Source of the DNA: Boletus sp. NGJ
Taxonomy: Eukaryota; Basidiomycota; Agaricomycetes; Boletales; Boletaceae
Assembly: GCA_019096195.1 (NCBI GenBank)
Contig: JAGTXK010000120.1
Coordinates: 1 to 64,000 of the forward strand
Reading direction: 5' to 3'
DNA: 64,000 nt
Part shown: positions 21,463 to 32,380 of the stretch, in pieces
Numbering within the stretch: position 1 is the stretch's first letter
How the letters are laid out: each line of letters opens with the position of its first letter
Translations under genes and position numbers: made by a program
The notes under the pieces: generated by a model
The model's database searches: none
The model's input: the letters and a program-made list of their open reading frames with translations, nothing else
What the model was told of the DNA's origin: nothing

Positions 21463-22575
21463 CTACCCCCCAAAGATCGTTGAACCCATGGTTTTTGTGA
21501 AGTTGCCGATGTCGAACGCCGCATCCAGTCCGACCACCTCTGCGCCTGATTCCTCGTCTTTGAGCTGCCGGTTAGCTAGAATCGGAGCGCTGTCTTGCTC
21601 TCGACTCACCACTTGGTCCCGTTCGTCGATTTCTGCAGCAAAAAAGTCGTCAAAGGCCCGTAGTGCATGTTCACGTTCCTCTCTCCGACCTTGTTCCCAT
21701 CCGTCATCAAATCCCTCCTGTCTGCCAACCTTGCGCCCTTGCTTGAGCCCAATCTCCTGACCCTCTGCAAAGCCGTGTTCCTGCCCTTGGTCATAGCCTT
21801 GGTCACGGCCGCTCTCGTAACCGTCCACATGGCCAGCATCCCAACCTTCGATGCGACCGGTCTTGAACCACTTGTGCCAGCCGTATCTGAGGCCTTCCTC
21901 TCTGCCGACTTGCCTTGCCTGAGTGTTCCTGAGCTCCATCTGGAACTTTCTTGCGGTGTCGCGTGCGCGTGAGGCACTTTCGTCCGCCTCGTTTCTTTGC
22001 TTCTCGAGCAGGGCGACGTCAGCCTGGAGCCGCTTTACGTCGCGCTCGAGGCTCTCGATCTGTATCTGGTAGCGCTTAATCTCCTCTTTGGCGCGGGCTG
22101 CTTCGAGCTCTACGATGTATTTGCTGGAGTCTGCTTTGGAGACACGAGCAGAGAATTCATGTACCCTGGACTCTGCATGTTCAGCCCTGGACACGGCCTG
22201 ATTGGCTCGACGTATCTCGCGATCGAGTCTATCACCTGTTGATCGAAGTAGCGACTTGAGTTTGTGAGCTTGTTTCTCTTCTTCGGCCAGTACGAGACCA
22301 AGAATGGAGGACGACCGTGGCTCTCGACTGCGAGTGCTCGAAGAAGAGTGGCGTTGGCTGCGAGGGCGACTGTTCTCTGAACCGTCCACGGCAGTGATAA
22401 ATGCGGGGTCCTTGAGATATCCGGTCAGTGGAGAAGGGGCGGACGTTGCCTCCCGTATCTGGGCAATGATGTCAGTACGGTCACGGAGGTCGCCCTTTGT
22501 CGCTGGCTCAGGGTGGTAGTGGTAGTCACTGGAGAAGTCGGAAGTAAGGTGTTCATGGAACCGGGAGGTGCTCAT
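21463..22575 (-). CDS. Coiled-coil protein with an 18-fold Gly-X3 ladder
   Basis: A single exon of 370 codons, unusual here. Residues 1-90 are Ser/Arg-rich. About 95-220 is a long charged coiled coil (LERDVKRLQADVALLEKQR). From residue 224 to 296 glycine recurs at every fourth position: 18 of 19 such positions are Gly, the exception being a Trp in GWHKWFKTG. Typical units are GYDQ, GQEH, GFAE, GQEI, GLKQ. This resembles the repeated GxxxG helices of bacterial FliH and the deca-GX3 motif of Yae1/Lto1, but is longer and I do not recognise the protein. The start is the ATG at 22575; the frame is open nine codons further but without an ATG. It is divergent from SND1, 196 bases apart. Confidence 0.7.
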   Translation of the reverse strand: MSTSRFHEHLTSDFSSDYHYHPEPATKGDLRDRTDIIAQIREATSAPSPLTGYLKDPAFITAVDGSENSRPRSQRHSSSSTRSREPRSSSILGLVLAEEEKQAHKLKSLLRSTGDRLDREIRRANQAVSRAEHAESRVHEFSARVSKADSSKYIVELEAARAKEEIKRYQIQIESLERDVKRLQADVALLEKQRNEADESASRARDTARKFQMELRNTQARQVGREEGLRYGWHKWFKTGRIEGWDAGHVDGYESGRDQGYDQGQEHGFAEGQEIGLKQGRKVGRQEGFDDGWEQGRREEREHALRAFDDFFAAEIDERDQVVSREQDSAPILANRQLKDEESGAEVVGLDAAFDIGNFTKTMGSTIFGG

Positions 22576-22748
22576 GGACGAACACGACGCTGTAGGGTAC
22601 ACAATGGACTGAGGGAGAATGGAATGGCTCGAGGCTGCGCATCACTCGAGAGGAGGGCACTGCTATCTGAACCATTTCAGCCGACTGCGTCTCGTGCATA
22701 GCGCATGTCCTCTGTCAATATCTAGAAATGGAAATTTACTGTAATACG

Positions 22749-22768
22749 CTCTCTCTCTCTCTCTCTCC
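22749..22768. repeat. CT dinucleotide microsatellite in the SND1 leader
   Basis: About ten CT units lie immediately before the SND1 start codon, in the 196-base gap shared with the divergent coiled-coil gene. Pyrimidine tracts are common just upstream of fungal start codons; this is a possible core promoter or leader element. Confidence 0.5.
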
Positions 22769-22771
22769 TCC

Positions 22772-25700
22772 ATGAAAGCCGTATGTATCCCTCCTCTCTC
22801 TCTTTTCCCTCCCTAACACCCTCTTCGTATCTAGGTTGTCAAATGTGCGTATACTCTACGACCATCCCCCACCCGACTCATGTCCCTTAGCCGTCGTCTC
22901 CGGTGACACCCTCGTCCTGCGTGGCCCCCCCGGTCTACAGGGACAAACTCCAAAAGAAAGGTAATGCATCTTCCCGTCCACGCACGACGCGTCGCACCGA
23001 GGATGACACGTTGCATGTGCCAGAATCCTTCATCTTGCAGATGTGTCTGCCCCAAGAATGGGTAATTCCACGAGGGAAGACGAGGCAAGCCCGTTGCTGT
23101 CCATTTCCGTCTGTCTTGTGCTAAATCCTTGCACTCTAGCCATGGGCATTCGAGTCCCGTGACTTCTTGCGCGCCATGGCGGTCGGCAAGCCCATCTCTT
23201 TTACCTCGACACACACCTTGCCACCAAATGACGATATCACCCGCGATATCGGTACCGCTGAAATCGGTGGCCTCGATGTGACCTCGGAGCTTCTCAAGAA
23301 CGGTTGGGCCAAACTCAAGGAGCTAAAGCGTGACCCTACCGATGACGACACACGCAAGCGTGACCTCGAGGACGAAGCCAAGGCCGCCGGACTGGGTCTT
23401 TGGAATCCCCACGGTCCTCAGGTGTGCCCCAGATAGCCAAGGCCGCCTCTTTTTCACTAACAATAGTTGGCACGTGCACAGTCTCGTGCAGTCCATCATA
23501 CGATGCCCCAAGACTCTCAGGCTTTCGTCTCCGAGTGCAAGGGGAAATCAATCGATGGCATGTTTTCCCAACATGCTACTTTGAGCATGCATTGATCGTC
23601 GTCGACGTAGCCCTGGTGGAGCAAGTTCGCGACGGTTCGACTCTTCGTGTACGACTCTTTATGCCCGACGGAGATCATCAATGGATAAATATCGCACTTG
23701 CTGGTGTTCGTTGTGCGAGAACATCGTCGAAACCTGACGAACCATCAGAACCGTGGGCAGAAGAGGTTCGTTCTCCAGTTTGTATGCCGAGCACCAGCGC
23801 TAAGCCAGTTTAGGCCAAGTTTTTCACCGAATCGCGATTGCTTCAGCGTGCTGTTCGTGTCGTCATCTTGTCACTGCCAAATTCCCCAGCCACCCCTTTC
23901 CAAACCGGTACAAGCGCACCACCTCCACCTGCGTCAATATTTATTGGTTCAGGCGAGCTGCTTTTCCCCTTGGTCCTCTGTCAGAGCTCTTAATGAAGAT
24001 CGCACAGTCCTCCACCCTGCGGGCAATGTCGCGGAACACTTGGTCGCCGCTGGCCTAGCTCGCGTCGTCGACTGGCACGCAGGCATGCTCGCGAGCGGGG
24101 GTGGCATGGAACGCCTCCGGGCAGCCGAAAAAGTTGCCAAGGAAAAACGAGCGTGTCTCTATGCCGGTGCTCCGACTCCGTCCGTTACCGCTCCAACAAC
24201 TGCGAATGGCAGTCCTAACGGGTATTCGCCGTCGTTCGAAGGGGTTGTTATTCGTGTATGGAGCGGTGACCAGATATCAGTGGCTGAGAAAGAGAACGGA
24301 AAGGAGCGCCGGTTACATCTGAGTTCTACTAGGGGACCAAAGTAAGATCTGATCATTGGTCTGCGGATCCAGTACGTCTGATCAAGGGACTTTAGGCTTT
24401 CAGATCCTAAGCAAGCATTCTATGCTCAAGAGGCCCGAGAATTCTTGCGCAAGAGGCTGATCGGCAAAAATGTCAGGGTAACGGTTGACTTTATTCGTCC
24501 CCGCGAGGGCGAATTCGACGAGCGAGAGTGTGCCACCGTCCGATATGGCGGACAGAACTCGTATGGCAGCTTTCACAACGAGAGGATTCTATGCTCACCT
24601 TTGGTCGTGCGATTTACTGTTCAGGAATATTGCTGAACAACTGATTGAGAAGGGTCTCGCAAGCGTTGTTCGCCATCGCCGGGATGACGAAGACAGATCG
24701 CCAGATTATGACAAACTCATGGCAGCTGAACAGACGTACGTAGACAACACTATCGCCCCAAACCTAGTAAACGCGTCTTGCAGTGCATTGACAGAAGTTC
24801 GTGGGATTCACTCTGGTAAAGAACAACCGCCACCTAAACAGCCCCTTAATCTGTCCGAGGTAGGTTGCTAAGTGGCCAAGCACGTTGTAGCTTTCTTTGA
24901 ACTTGCAGTCTAGACTGCTGTGCGTGCAAACTCTTTCTTGAGTGCCTTCAAGCGGCAGGGTAAGATACCTGCAGTTGTTGACTATGTCGCCTCTGGATCG
25001 CGATTCAAGTACAAATTCCTCTGTCGTTGCCTCTGAATCCACTCGTGGCTAATAGCCGTTCCTCTAGGTTATTCCTCCCCAAGGATAACCAAACCCTGAC
25101 CCTGGTACTCAGCGGTACTTTATTCAATCACCGTCCCTCAATCCATAGCCTCACGTCTTGTAAGGGATCAGGACGCCGCGCACAGCTCGCAATGCATCGG
25201 AGAAGAGTGAGCCCTATGGTTCTGAAGCTGCAGAGTTTGCAACAAGGCGATATATGCAACGTGACGTTGAGTTTGAAGTCGAATCGGCCGACAAGTCAGG
25301 TGGCTTTATTGGATGTTTGTGGTTGAAAAACGAAAATGCTGCTATTTCGCTTGTTCGAGAAGGGTATGCATTCGTGCACGCGTTCTCTGCGGATGGTCTA
25401 TCATGGGCGAAGCAGATATACGATGCAGAAGTCTGTACCAGTATCTCTTTTACCGACTGACGCTGATGCATGAACGCCAGGCTGAAGCCAAGCAAGCACG
25501 ACGCCACGTGAGTTCGAGCCAGGATACAGAGTCATGCGTTAATTGAGGCTCTTGTAGGTGTGGAAAGACTACGACGAGGAGGCCGAGAAAGCTGCGCAGG
25601 CACCTGTGGAGGACGTATCTGCACCATTGAAGGCGGAGTATATGGATGTTATCATCAGTGACGTACGAACAAAGAACGGCCTCAGCTTTTCTGTCCAAGT

Positions 25701-26449
25701 ATTAAACACCGAAGGTTGGTTTACTATTACATCCAGCTAGCCGGTCTGCTCAGTGGTAATCCAACCTACAGGCATAGCCTCCCTGGAGAAGCTGATGCGC
25801 GATTTTTCGTTGCATCATAAATCTGCGGCGGTACCTGCAAACTTCACGCCAACAAATGGTGATCTCGTCTCTGCAAAATTCTCTGATGGTTCATGGTACC
25901 GTGCCAAGATTCGTCGAGCATCGCCTGTCAAAAAGGAGGCCGAAGTCACTTTCATTGACTATGGCAACCAAGATATCGTCAGATTCTCGGATTTGCGACC
26001 TCTTGATCCGAAATTCCGCTCACTCCCCGGTCAGGCACAGGATGCACGCCTCAGGTTTGTTCCCTTTCGTCTCCTGTTCTATACGTGTTGATTAGTTGCA
26101 CAGTTTCGTGAAATTGGTGAACCCGGACAGCGAATATTACCAGGAGGCGATTGATCGCTTCCGTTCGCTTTGTGAAGGACGTAAACTCATCGCCAACATC
26201 GATCAAAGGGCAGGAAACATTTTGCACCTTCGACTCATCGACCCCGTAGATCCAGCTTCTGCACAGAACCCGTTTGCTTGCGTCAACGCAGATCTGCTTC
26301 GTGAAGGTCTCGCTTCCATTGACAGAAAGAATTGCAAGTACCTTGGAGGGTATCCGCAAGTGATTAAGCACCTGCAGGAATGCGTCGCAGCTGGCAAACG
26401 GGAGCGTTTGGGGATGTTTGAGTTTGGGGACATTGAAGAGGACGAGTAG
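22772..26449 (+). CDS. SND1: Tudor staphylococcal nuclease, SND1 (Tudor-SN)
   Basis: About 15-17 short exons give roughly 900 residues. The start [18 protein letters not shown] is the family's first SN repeat; further SN repeats are seen around [53 protein letters not shown] and [19 protein letters not shown]. The Tudor domain follows ([29 protein letters not shown]), then a partial fifth SN repeat ending [12 protein letters not shown]. Three introns, 23085-23139, 23558-23610 and 23953-24007, keep frame and family sequence only with GC donors. The protein acts in RNA metabolism, stress granules and RNA decay or silencing. The catalytic SN residues were not checked one by one; many eukaryotic SN repeats keep only part of them. 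Confidence 0.93.
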
Positions 26450-26681
26450 GCGATGACGGTGTCGAGATGCGTTCTTAAAGTACATCAAGGGATTTTGATC
26501 TAATCATCGCTCAGTCTTTTTGAAACCATAGTTGTGAGCACAGCTCTTCATTGTTTGCGGTCTAAGTTTTGAAAGCGTATGGGACGTTCTGCCTCCATTG
26601 CGAAACGGTAGTCTAGTATGTACGAGAATTCCAAGTTGCCCTCATTGACTTGAACTACTCGCTGCGCGCCCAGCTCATTCA

Positions 26682-28116
26682 ATGGATTTAAATTTACCCC
26701 AAAGCAAGTCTGTTCCTTCAAATCTAACCACTGGCAGACGGCATCGAGTGTCGATTTCGATTTCGGGGAGCTACCAAAGCCACCTTTCCAGCCTTGGGCA
26801 CCTCCACCGCGTTCGCACCGCCTCTGAGCAGATACCGCTGGGTTCCGTGGACTCGGAGAAAGACTACTTGCATGTGCTCGAGGGCGGTCTAGCCGAGCAA
26901 AGGCCCCGTGTGGGGCGACTTTGTTTGCTGAAGCAGTTCATCACGGATTCACCGACCTTTCTGTCAGACGACTTCCGGAGGATACGCGGTGGGCACGTCT
27001 GGCGGCCACGCACCCTCCTCACGCTGTATTGCTGCTTCAGCGTGCTTTTCTTGACCATCAAGATCCATGCCATTTTTCGGGAAGCGCTTCAGGTTGCCCG
27101 ACCTCGGCAACACCAGTCCTGGACGCCTGTTCCCAGCCTTGCTGATGCTGATATCCATGGCACATCACTTCCACCATTGATGAACATCACATTACCCCAG
27201 CGCCTGTCTGTCGCCTTTAGAGAACTTTCCCCCCAAGCGCATTTAGATACATTTGTCGTGCAAGCCCACCCAGGCTATAAGTCAGATCTCACCGCTTGTC
27301 TTTGGACCGACGCCGCTCGAATTGAGGAAGCTCTCGTATCTGCCACCGCCTGGCCAGGTCCAGTATCTCTGATAGTCGTCACCACGAACGCGCCCAACTC
27401 GACCGGCTACAAAAACTTGCTTGGCTATCTCACGTCCAAGCACGCGTCGTCGTCCAACACTTCTGTACACGTTCTGCGCGTGTCTTCGATCGCTGGCGGA
27501 TCATCGAACGCGTATCTCAACATGGCTAGGTTCTTTGCGCGTACGTCTCAGGTGATATTGTTCCCCGATGGCATTCCCAAGGCCGCACTCTCGCCGGACC
27601 ACGCGCATTGGCTAGACAAACTGCCCATCGACACACCCCATCCAGTCCTCTTGACCAATGCGACGCAAAGGGTGTTTCCGTCGAGGCTGCTTGCGCCGGT
27701 CGTTCTCCCGAGGGACCACCCGGTTTGGTGTACAGAACGTTTTTACATATTTGGATCGCGCATTCTAGACTGGGAAGACTGTCTCTGGAAATTGTGGCTC
27801 GAAAGCGCAGGAGAAGCATCGTCGATCGCTGTGTCTCACTTCTTGGACGGGTCCAAGAACACGACCGCGCTCTCGGTGTCACCTTTTGCGGTACGTCTGT
27901 TGCATTCCTTATACGGAGACATCGAATATCTGCTGTCTGTAGATGAAGCTTCGTCTTCGGTGGTCCACTAAATACAGGTCGGAGGCATGTGCATTTACCC
28001 TCAAGAGATCACAGGCACTCGGATCATTGTCAAAGACCGAAAAAAGGCACATGCAATGGAGGAAGAAATTCTGTCGTGAGGTAAAAGTTGACCATGTCGT
28101 TACCCTAGAGAGCTGA
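26682..28116 (+). CDS. Type II membrane glycosyltransferase-like protein (GT49/LARGE-like)
   Basis: A cytosolic Ser/Arg-rich N-terminus of about 110 residues is followed by one membrane segment (LLTLYCCFSVLFLTIKIHAI), then a luminal domain: the Golgi type II layout. DTFVVQAHPGYKSDL, RIEEALVSATAWPGPVSLIV and AYLNMARFFARTSQVILFPD follow the order of GT49 domains (hydrolase-free strand, W.GP.S, N..RN.A, F.S/PD). The usual DxD metal motif is not visible at the VILFPDG position. The long first exon ends at FA; a GT-AG intron at 27891-27942 leads to a basic tail exon ending HVVTLES, which I prefer to the unspliced stop at 27971. Substrate unknown; GT49 in animals adds sugars to dystroglycan-type glycans. 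Confidence 0.6.
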
Positions 28117-28274
28117 ATCCTTTTCGTCCCGCCAGACTGTCGGACCTGTTGCGTTGGATATTCCTTAGAGTTTCCATCCACGGCAACGTGTCGCTTCGCT
28201 TCCATTGATTCATTCTGTTCATTCTGTCCCCCGGTAGAATTGCCGGGGCTTTTTGTCTACAGCGGACATGGCAG

Positions 28275-31200
28275 TCACGAATTCGCAATCTTTTGAGCTT
28301 CTGCTTCCTCGTCGTCCACGTCCATAACGGCTTCATTGTTCTCCTCTCCCTCGTCTTGATAGGTTTCCCAAATCAAATCCAGTTCCGGGCCTTGAATCAC
28401 CTTTTCGAGGAGCACTCTGGCAACATCTGCATGCACATTGTCAGCGAGTCCACTCGATGTTACAACCGAGTACAGACCTGCGACTCCCACCAGTCGTCGT
28501 CTATCCTTTGCATCCAGCCAATAAGGGGGATTCGCGTAACTGAGACGACCAAACGTCAGGATAAAGAAATGGATCAGTCCTGGGTATGTCTTTGCTGGCG
28601 CGCGCAAGAGACGTTCGCGCAGGTCGAGCGTCGCATCTTCGCCTATGACCAGGTGATGGAGAAGCAACGTTGTGTGATTGATAATGTGTATTGTTCTGCT
28701 CTCCTGAAATTAGCTATAAAGTTGCCTCGTTCAGAGATGGTTCGAGCACCTCGTAGCGGCTTGAGGATCATTGAAAACCGTCCCATTCTCATCCCAAATC
28801 GGTGCGACCAGATGACAAAGGTAGAGTACTATCGACGGGATCAGCTCTTGGGATTCGACCAGCAGTGTGTATGCGTCAGGGTGTACGTTGGAAAGCATGC
28901 CAAAGAACATGATGATGCGACTCTTGAGTTCGTCTGCCTGTGAGTACGACTGCGATGAGAAAAAAAAAAAGCGATGAAAAACGCTCTAAATAAACGGCGC
29001 ACCTCGGGTCCTTGACGGTCAGTATCGGTCAGTAGAGCACACGCGAGACCAATTTGTGGATGATGATGAGCGAGGTCGCCGGGTTCGCCATTGTTCCCCG
29101 TCTGCTCGTTCGCAGGACGTGACAGCAATGAACGAAATAGGTTCCGTCCTGAAATGACGTTGACTGGGAGGCGGCTGAAATTGCATGAATCATACTTGTC
29201 GACAGCCATAGGAGTACCCGCATGCTCTCGATAAGGAACCACAGTGGACGGTGGGGATGGAGCAACGTCGTGAACAAGGACGGCATGCTTGGACAGGCGC
29301 TCAAGCTGAATTCATTTCATGATCAGCAATCGGCATCTAGTCTTTTGTAAAAGCTTACCTGTCTTCGAGATCATCGTGAGTCCACCAAACGAGTGCCTCG
29401 TAAAGAGATAAAGTTTCTTTTGCGAGCGAGCAAAGCTCTGGAGACTCGTTTCCGATCGTCACGTCGAGTTTCTGAAGCTGGTCTTGGATGATGTTGTGTA
29501 GCACTCCCAACAGTTGTGGTGTCTCATCTGGGCTACGCTGTGATAACAGAAGTGCATGGATCGATGGTAGCATGTACGCAAGGTTGGTAAGTAGGTTCAG
29601 AACGGCAGTCAGAGGGGAGATCTGCAGGGACTGAGCGATGGCCAAACATGCCAGAAAGAGGGAGCAAACCAAATTATTCTTTGCTAGTAACTCGGCGATC
29701 TCACATAATGCACAACAAATAATTCGGGCCAAACGGTCAAAATCCCTATCAGGATGAGCGGGAATCCCCCCAAGGGTATCAAATATTTGCATTAGTGCAG
29801 CACCATAGGACTGGACTTGACCTGTGTCTGCAGGAGACGCACACACGAGTAGTTGTAAAGTCGGGAGCTTTGATCCCTGCAGTGTATGCGTCAGCACGAT
29901 ATCGTGAAACTATTAAACGTCAGCCTCGAAGAAGTAATCAAAGGGCTGGGAACACCAACGACAAGACTCCAACTCGGAAGAGCCAAGACAGCAGTATTTT
30001 CTTGGGAAGAGAGAGTCATGACTGAGGTCCCTTCATCCACCATCTGAACATCGACATGGGGGACAAAATCCTCCATCGGACCGCTGTCACCCAATTGAGT
30101 ATCAAACACCTCGGGTTCGGGAAATCGACTACTCGACCCCTGAGGCACTGGAGTAGCGTTTGGAATGACAGGAGACGGGTGCTGGGAAGTCGATATAGCT
30201 ACATTCAGCTATCGCAGATGAACAGATAGAACTCACGGAAGCAGTGAATGAGGCGGTCTCCTTCCCTTTGCGCCCCACCGTGAATTGTGAACGCGGAGGG
30301 CCGGTCTGAAATCCCGACGGGGGGTCTCTCGACTCTAGCGTAGTGGTTTTCTTTGGCTTTTCGAGGTCTGATATGACACCAAAGCGGGGGCGACGAGGGG
30401 TTTCTGGAGCTACCCGGGAAGGGCCAGCGGGGCTCCATTGAACCGATCTTTGCCTCTGAGAGGGCAGGGGTTCCACTGCCTGCGAAACATCGTTCTTGGG
30501 TAAGAGAGCTACAGAGTGTTTCCGCGAAGAAGTCTCCAACTCATGGCGCTGGAGAACACATGATCAGTCGCCCAAGGATATATACGCTCCTTACTCTGAA
30601 AGTTAATTCTGTTTTCAAACGTTCTTTGTCTGCTTCGTATTGCTTCTGCAACAGAACGTGCTTTGCGTCGGCCTCATCCTTCGCGGACTTGAGCTTTGCG
30701 AGCTGGGCCAAGTGCTCTTGGGCTGTCTGTACGAACCCGACGTTCATAACGGGGCACCTCCGCGTAAAACAACGCGCCGTGCACCTTTTCCAGACGTTTT
30801 CTGAGGATAGTCACCTCTCCTTCCTTGGCAAACTTTGCCTCCAGAGCAGAGTTCATGTCGGCCTGAATCGCTTCGTTCTTTCTACGAAGCTATATAAAAA
30901 AAAAAAAGGTCTTGAATCCATGCGCAACCCAGTCATGTGTTGTACAAACACCACACCTCTTCTACTTGTCGAAGCAACTGCTCAACATAATTACCGGACG
31001 CGGCCGTAGATGGAATCCTATTGACTCGCTGAGGAGGTCCTGACTGCGTCCGAGATATTTCTTGTGATGAAGCAGGTGACTGAGTGATCCGCGCGCTGGC
31101 ACGCGCAGAAGACGGCGGACGAGACGGAACTTGAATCGCTCTCGCGTGGCCTGCCCCAGAGGTATTGCGTACGAGAGGCACAGGACCTCGGGACAAGGGG

Positions 31201-31589
31201 ACGGTCGTGGTGGATCTGGACGCAGACCCTGCCTGCACTGCGATATTGATATTCGATCCTGGAGCAATTCCCAACCGACTAGGAGGCCCCGACGGACGCC
31301 TTTGCTTATCCAGTAGACCGTAGGTACCATCTTGCCGAATGGAGACGTCTGGAAGGTCTTCCATGTCTTCCAAAGTATCCGCGCGGCGAAGCGGTCTGCT
31401 AACCAACTGAGGCTGCCATGACCCCGTCGTCTTTTGACGCTTGGCTGGGGGCGCAACCGGAACACGACGTTGTTGAGTTTGGGAGCTAGTGATACGTTTG
31501 AATTTAGATTCCTCCTCATCGAGAACAGCGAGTGCCTTGTCATCGAGCACCAAGTCGTCCGAGAAGTAGTTGTCGTCAGACTCGTCCAT
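28275..31589 (-). CDS. ATRIP/Rad26/Lcd1-type DNA damage checkpoint protein
   Basis: Multi-exon minus-strand gene. The acidic N-terminus DDNYFSDDLVLDDKALAVLD has the form of the RPA-binding acidic motif of ATRIP. It is followed by a long Ser/Arg/Pro-rich region, then a coiled coil (NYVEQLLRQVEE, LRRKNEAIQADM, KFAKEGEVTILRKRLEK, EHLAQLAKLKSAK), the region that in ATRIP dimerises. The stretch KFAKEGEVTILR is close to fungal Rad26/UvsD. The C-terminal part is helical and repeat-like (SPLTAVLNLLTNLAYML to RLVGVAGLYSVV), ending in an acidic tail EAVMDVDDEEAEAQ. The family pairs with ATR/Rad3/Mec1 kinase at RPA-coated single-stranded DNA. Exon limits in 28690-29340 were not fully resolved. Confidence 0.7.
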
Positions 31590-32380
31590 GGAAACACTGC
31601 TAGCGTGGGTTTTGCGAGGTCGGAGAGTATAGCTCTGTGCACGGACTCTTGTCGATGGCTAGATTGGAAGATAGACAAGCTGGCAACCTCAAAGTTACCT
31701 GACCTAGATGTAAAGGAAAGACGGAGGACAAAGATCTTTGATATGCACGCGAAGACGCGGTTGCTGCAGCGTTTGAATAACGTCCGGGATTACCCATACT
31801 TGTTCACTGTGCGTTGTAAATGATGTGACTACAGTAGTATTTCCTCTACAAGCGACATGGCAGACCAGAACATCGTAAGCCGTTCACCGTAAAGAAGAGA
31901 GCGGCCAGGCAAGTCGTCGAAAAGTGCCATTATAAACCAACAACTCTCGAACCCGGTTGTCGATGCTCCCATCGATTGGAAAACGACACACCGTTACCAA
32001 GGTCAGAGACCACTGTTTGACCTACAGATGCTTGTTCGGATCGAAGCTTTAGGAAAGGGATGATGGTACAGATTTTGGTTCAGGGAAACATGCAAGTGCT
32101 ACGATCATGGTTGTATTGCATCTGTGAATAAAAGGTTGCTGCATAATGGTTTGAGGTCGTCAAAGTACATAAGGTCGCCAACGTGGATACTGAACCTGGA
32201 GTCGGTGGACGTTTGAGACGAGGTACGCCCAACCAAGTCATGGTGACTAGTGTGGATCTTGACCGGGAAGTGCGAAACCGTGAAGTGGGTACGCAGAACC
32301 GCAGTGATCGCGACCGAGCGAAAAGGCTACTGTGATGCGCCGATTTATTGGCCTGTGCCAGTGCGACAAGTCATCGCCTG
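31590..32380. other. Intergenic stretch with weak coding-like segments, no firm gene
   Basis: Lies upstream of the minus-strand ATRIP-type gene and downstream of UPF2. On the plus strand short pieces look codon-like: an ATG at 31858 followed by a GTAAGC donor, a frame around 31930-32010, and an Arg/Asp-rich frame 32166-32335 ending TGA. I could not join them into one consistent gene, and they may be chance frames. No tRNA or repeat was seen. Confidence 0.25.

Noticed and set aside
21600-21640. Possible 34-base intron in the glycine-ladder gene (GTGAGT to TTCTAG)
   Set aside because: Shorter than any intron here and its removal would shift the frame.
27891-27971. Unspliced C-terminus of the GT49-like protein
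   Set aside because: A good GT-AG pair at 27891-27942 leads to a longer basic tail; the unspliced ending is less likely, though not excluded.
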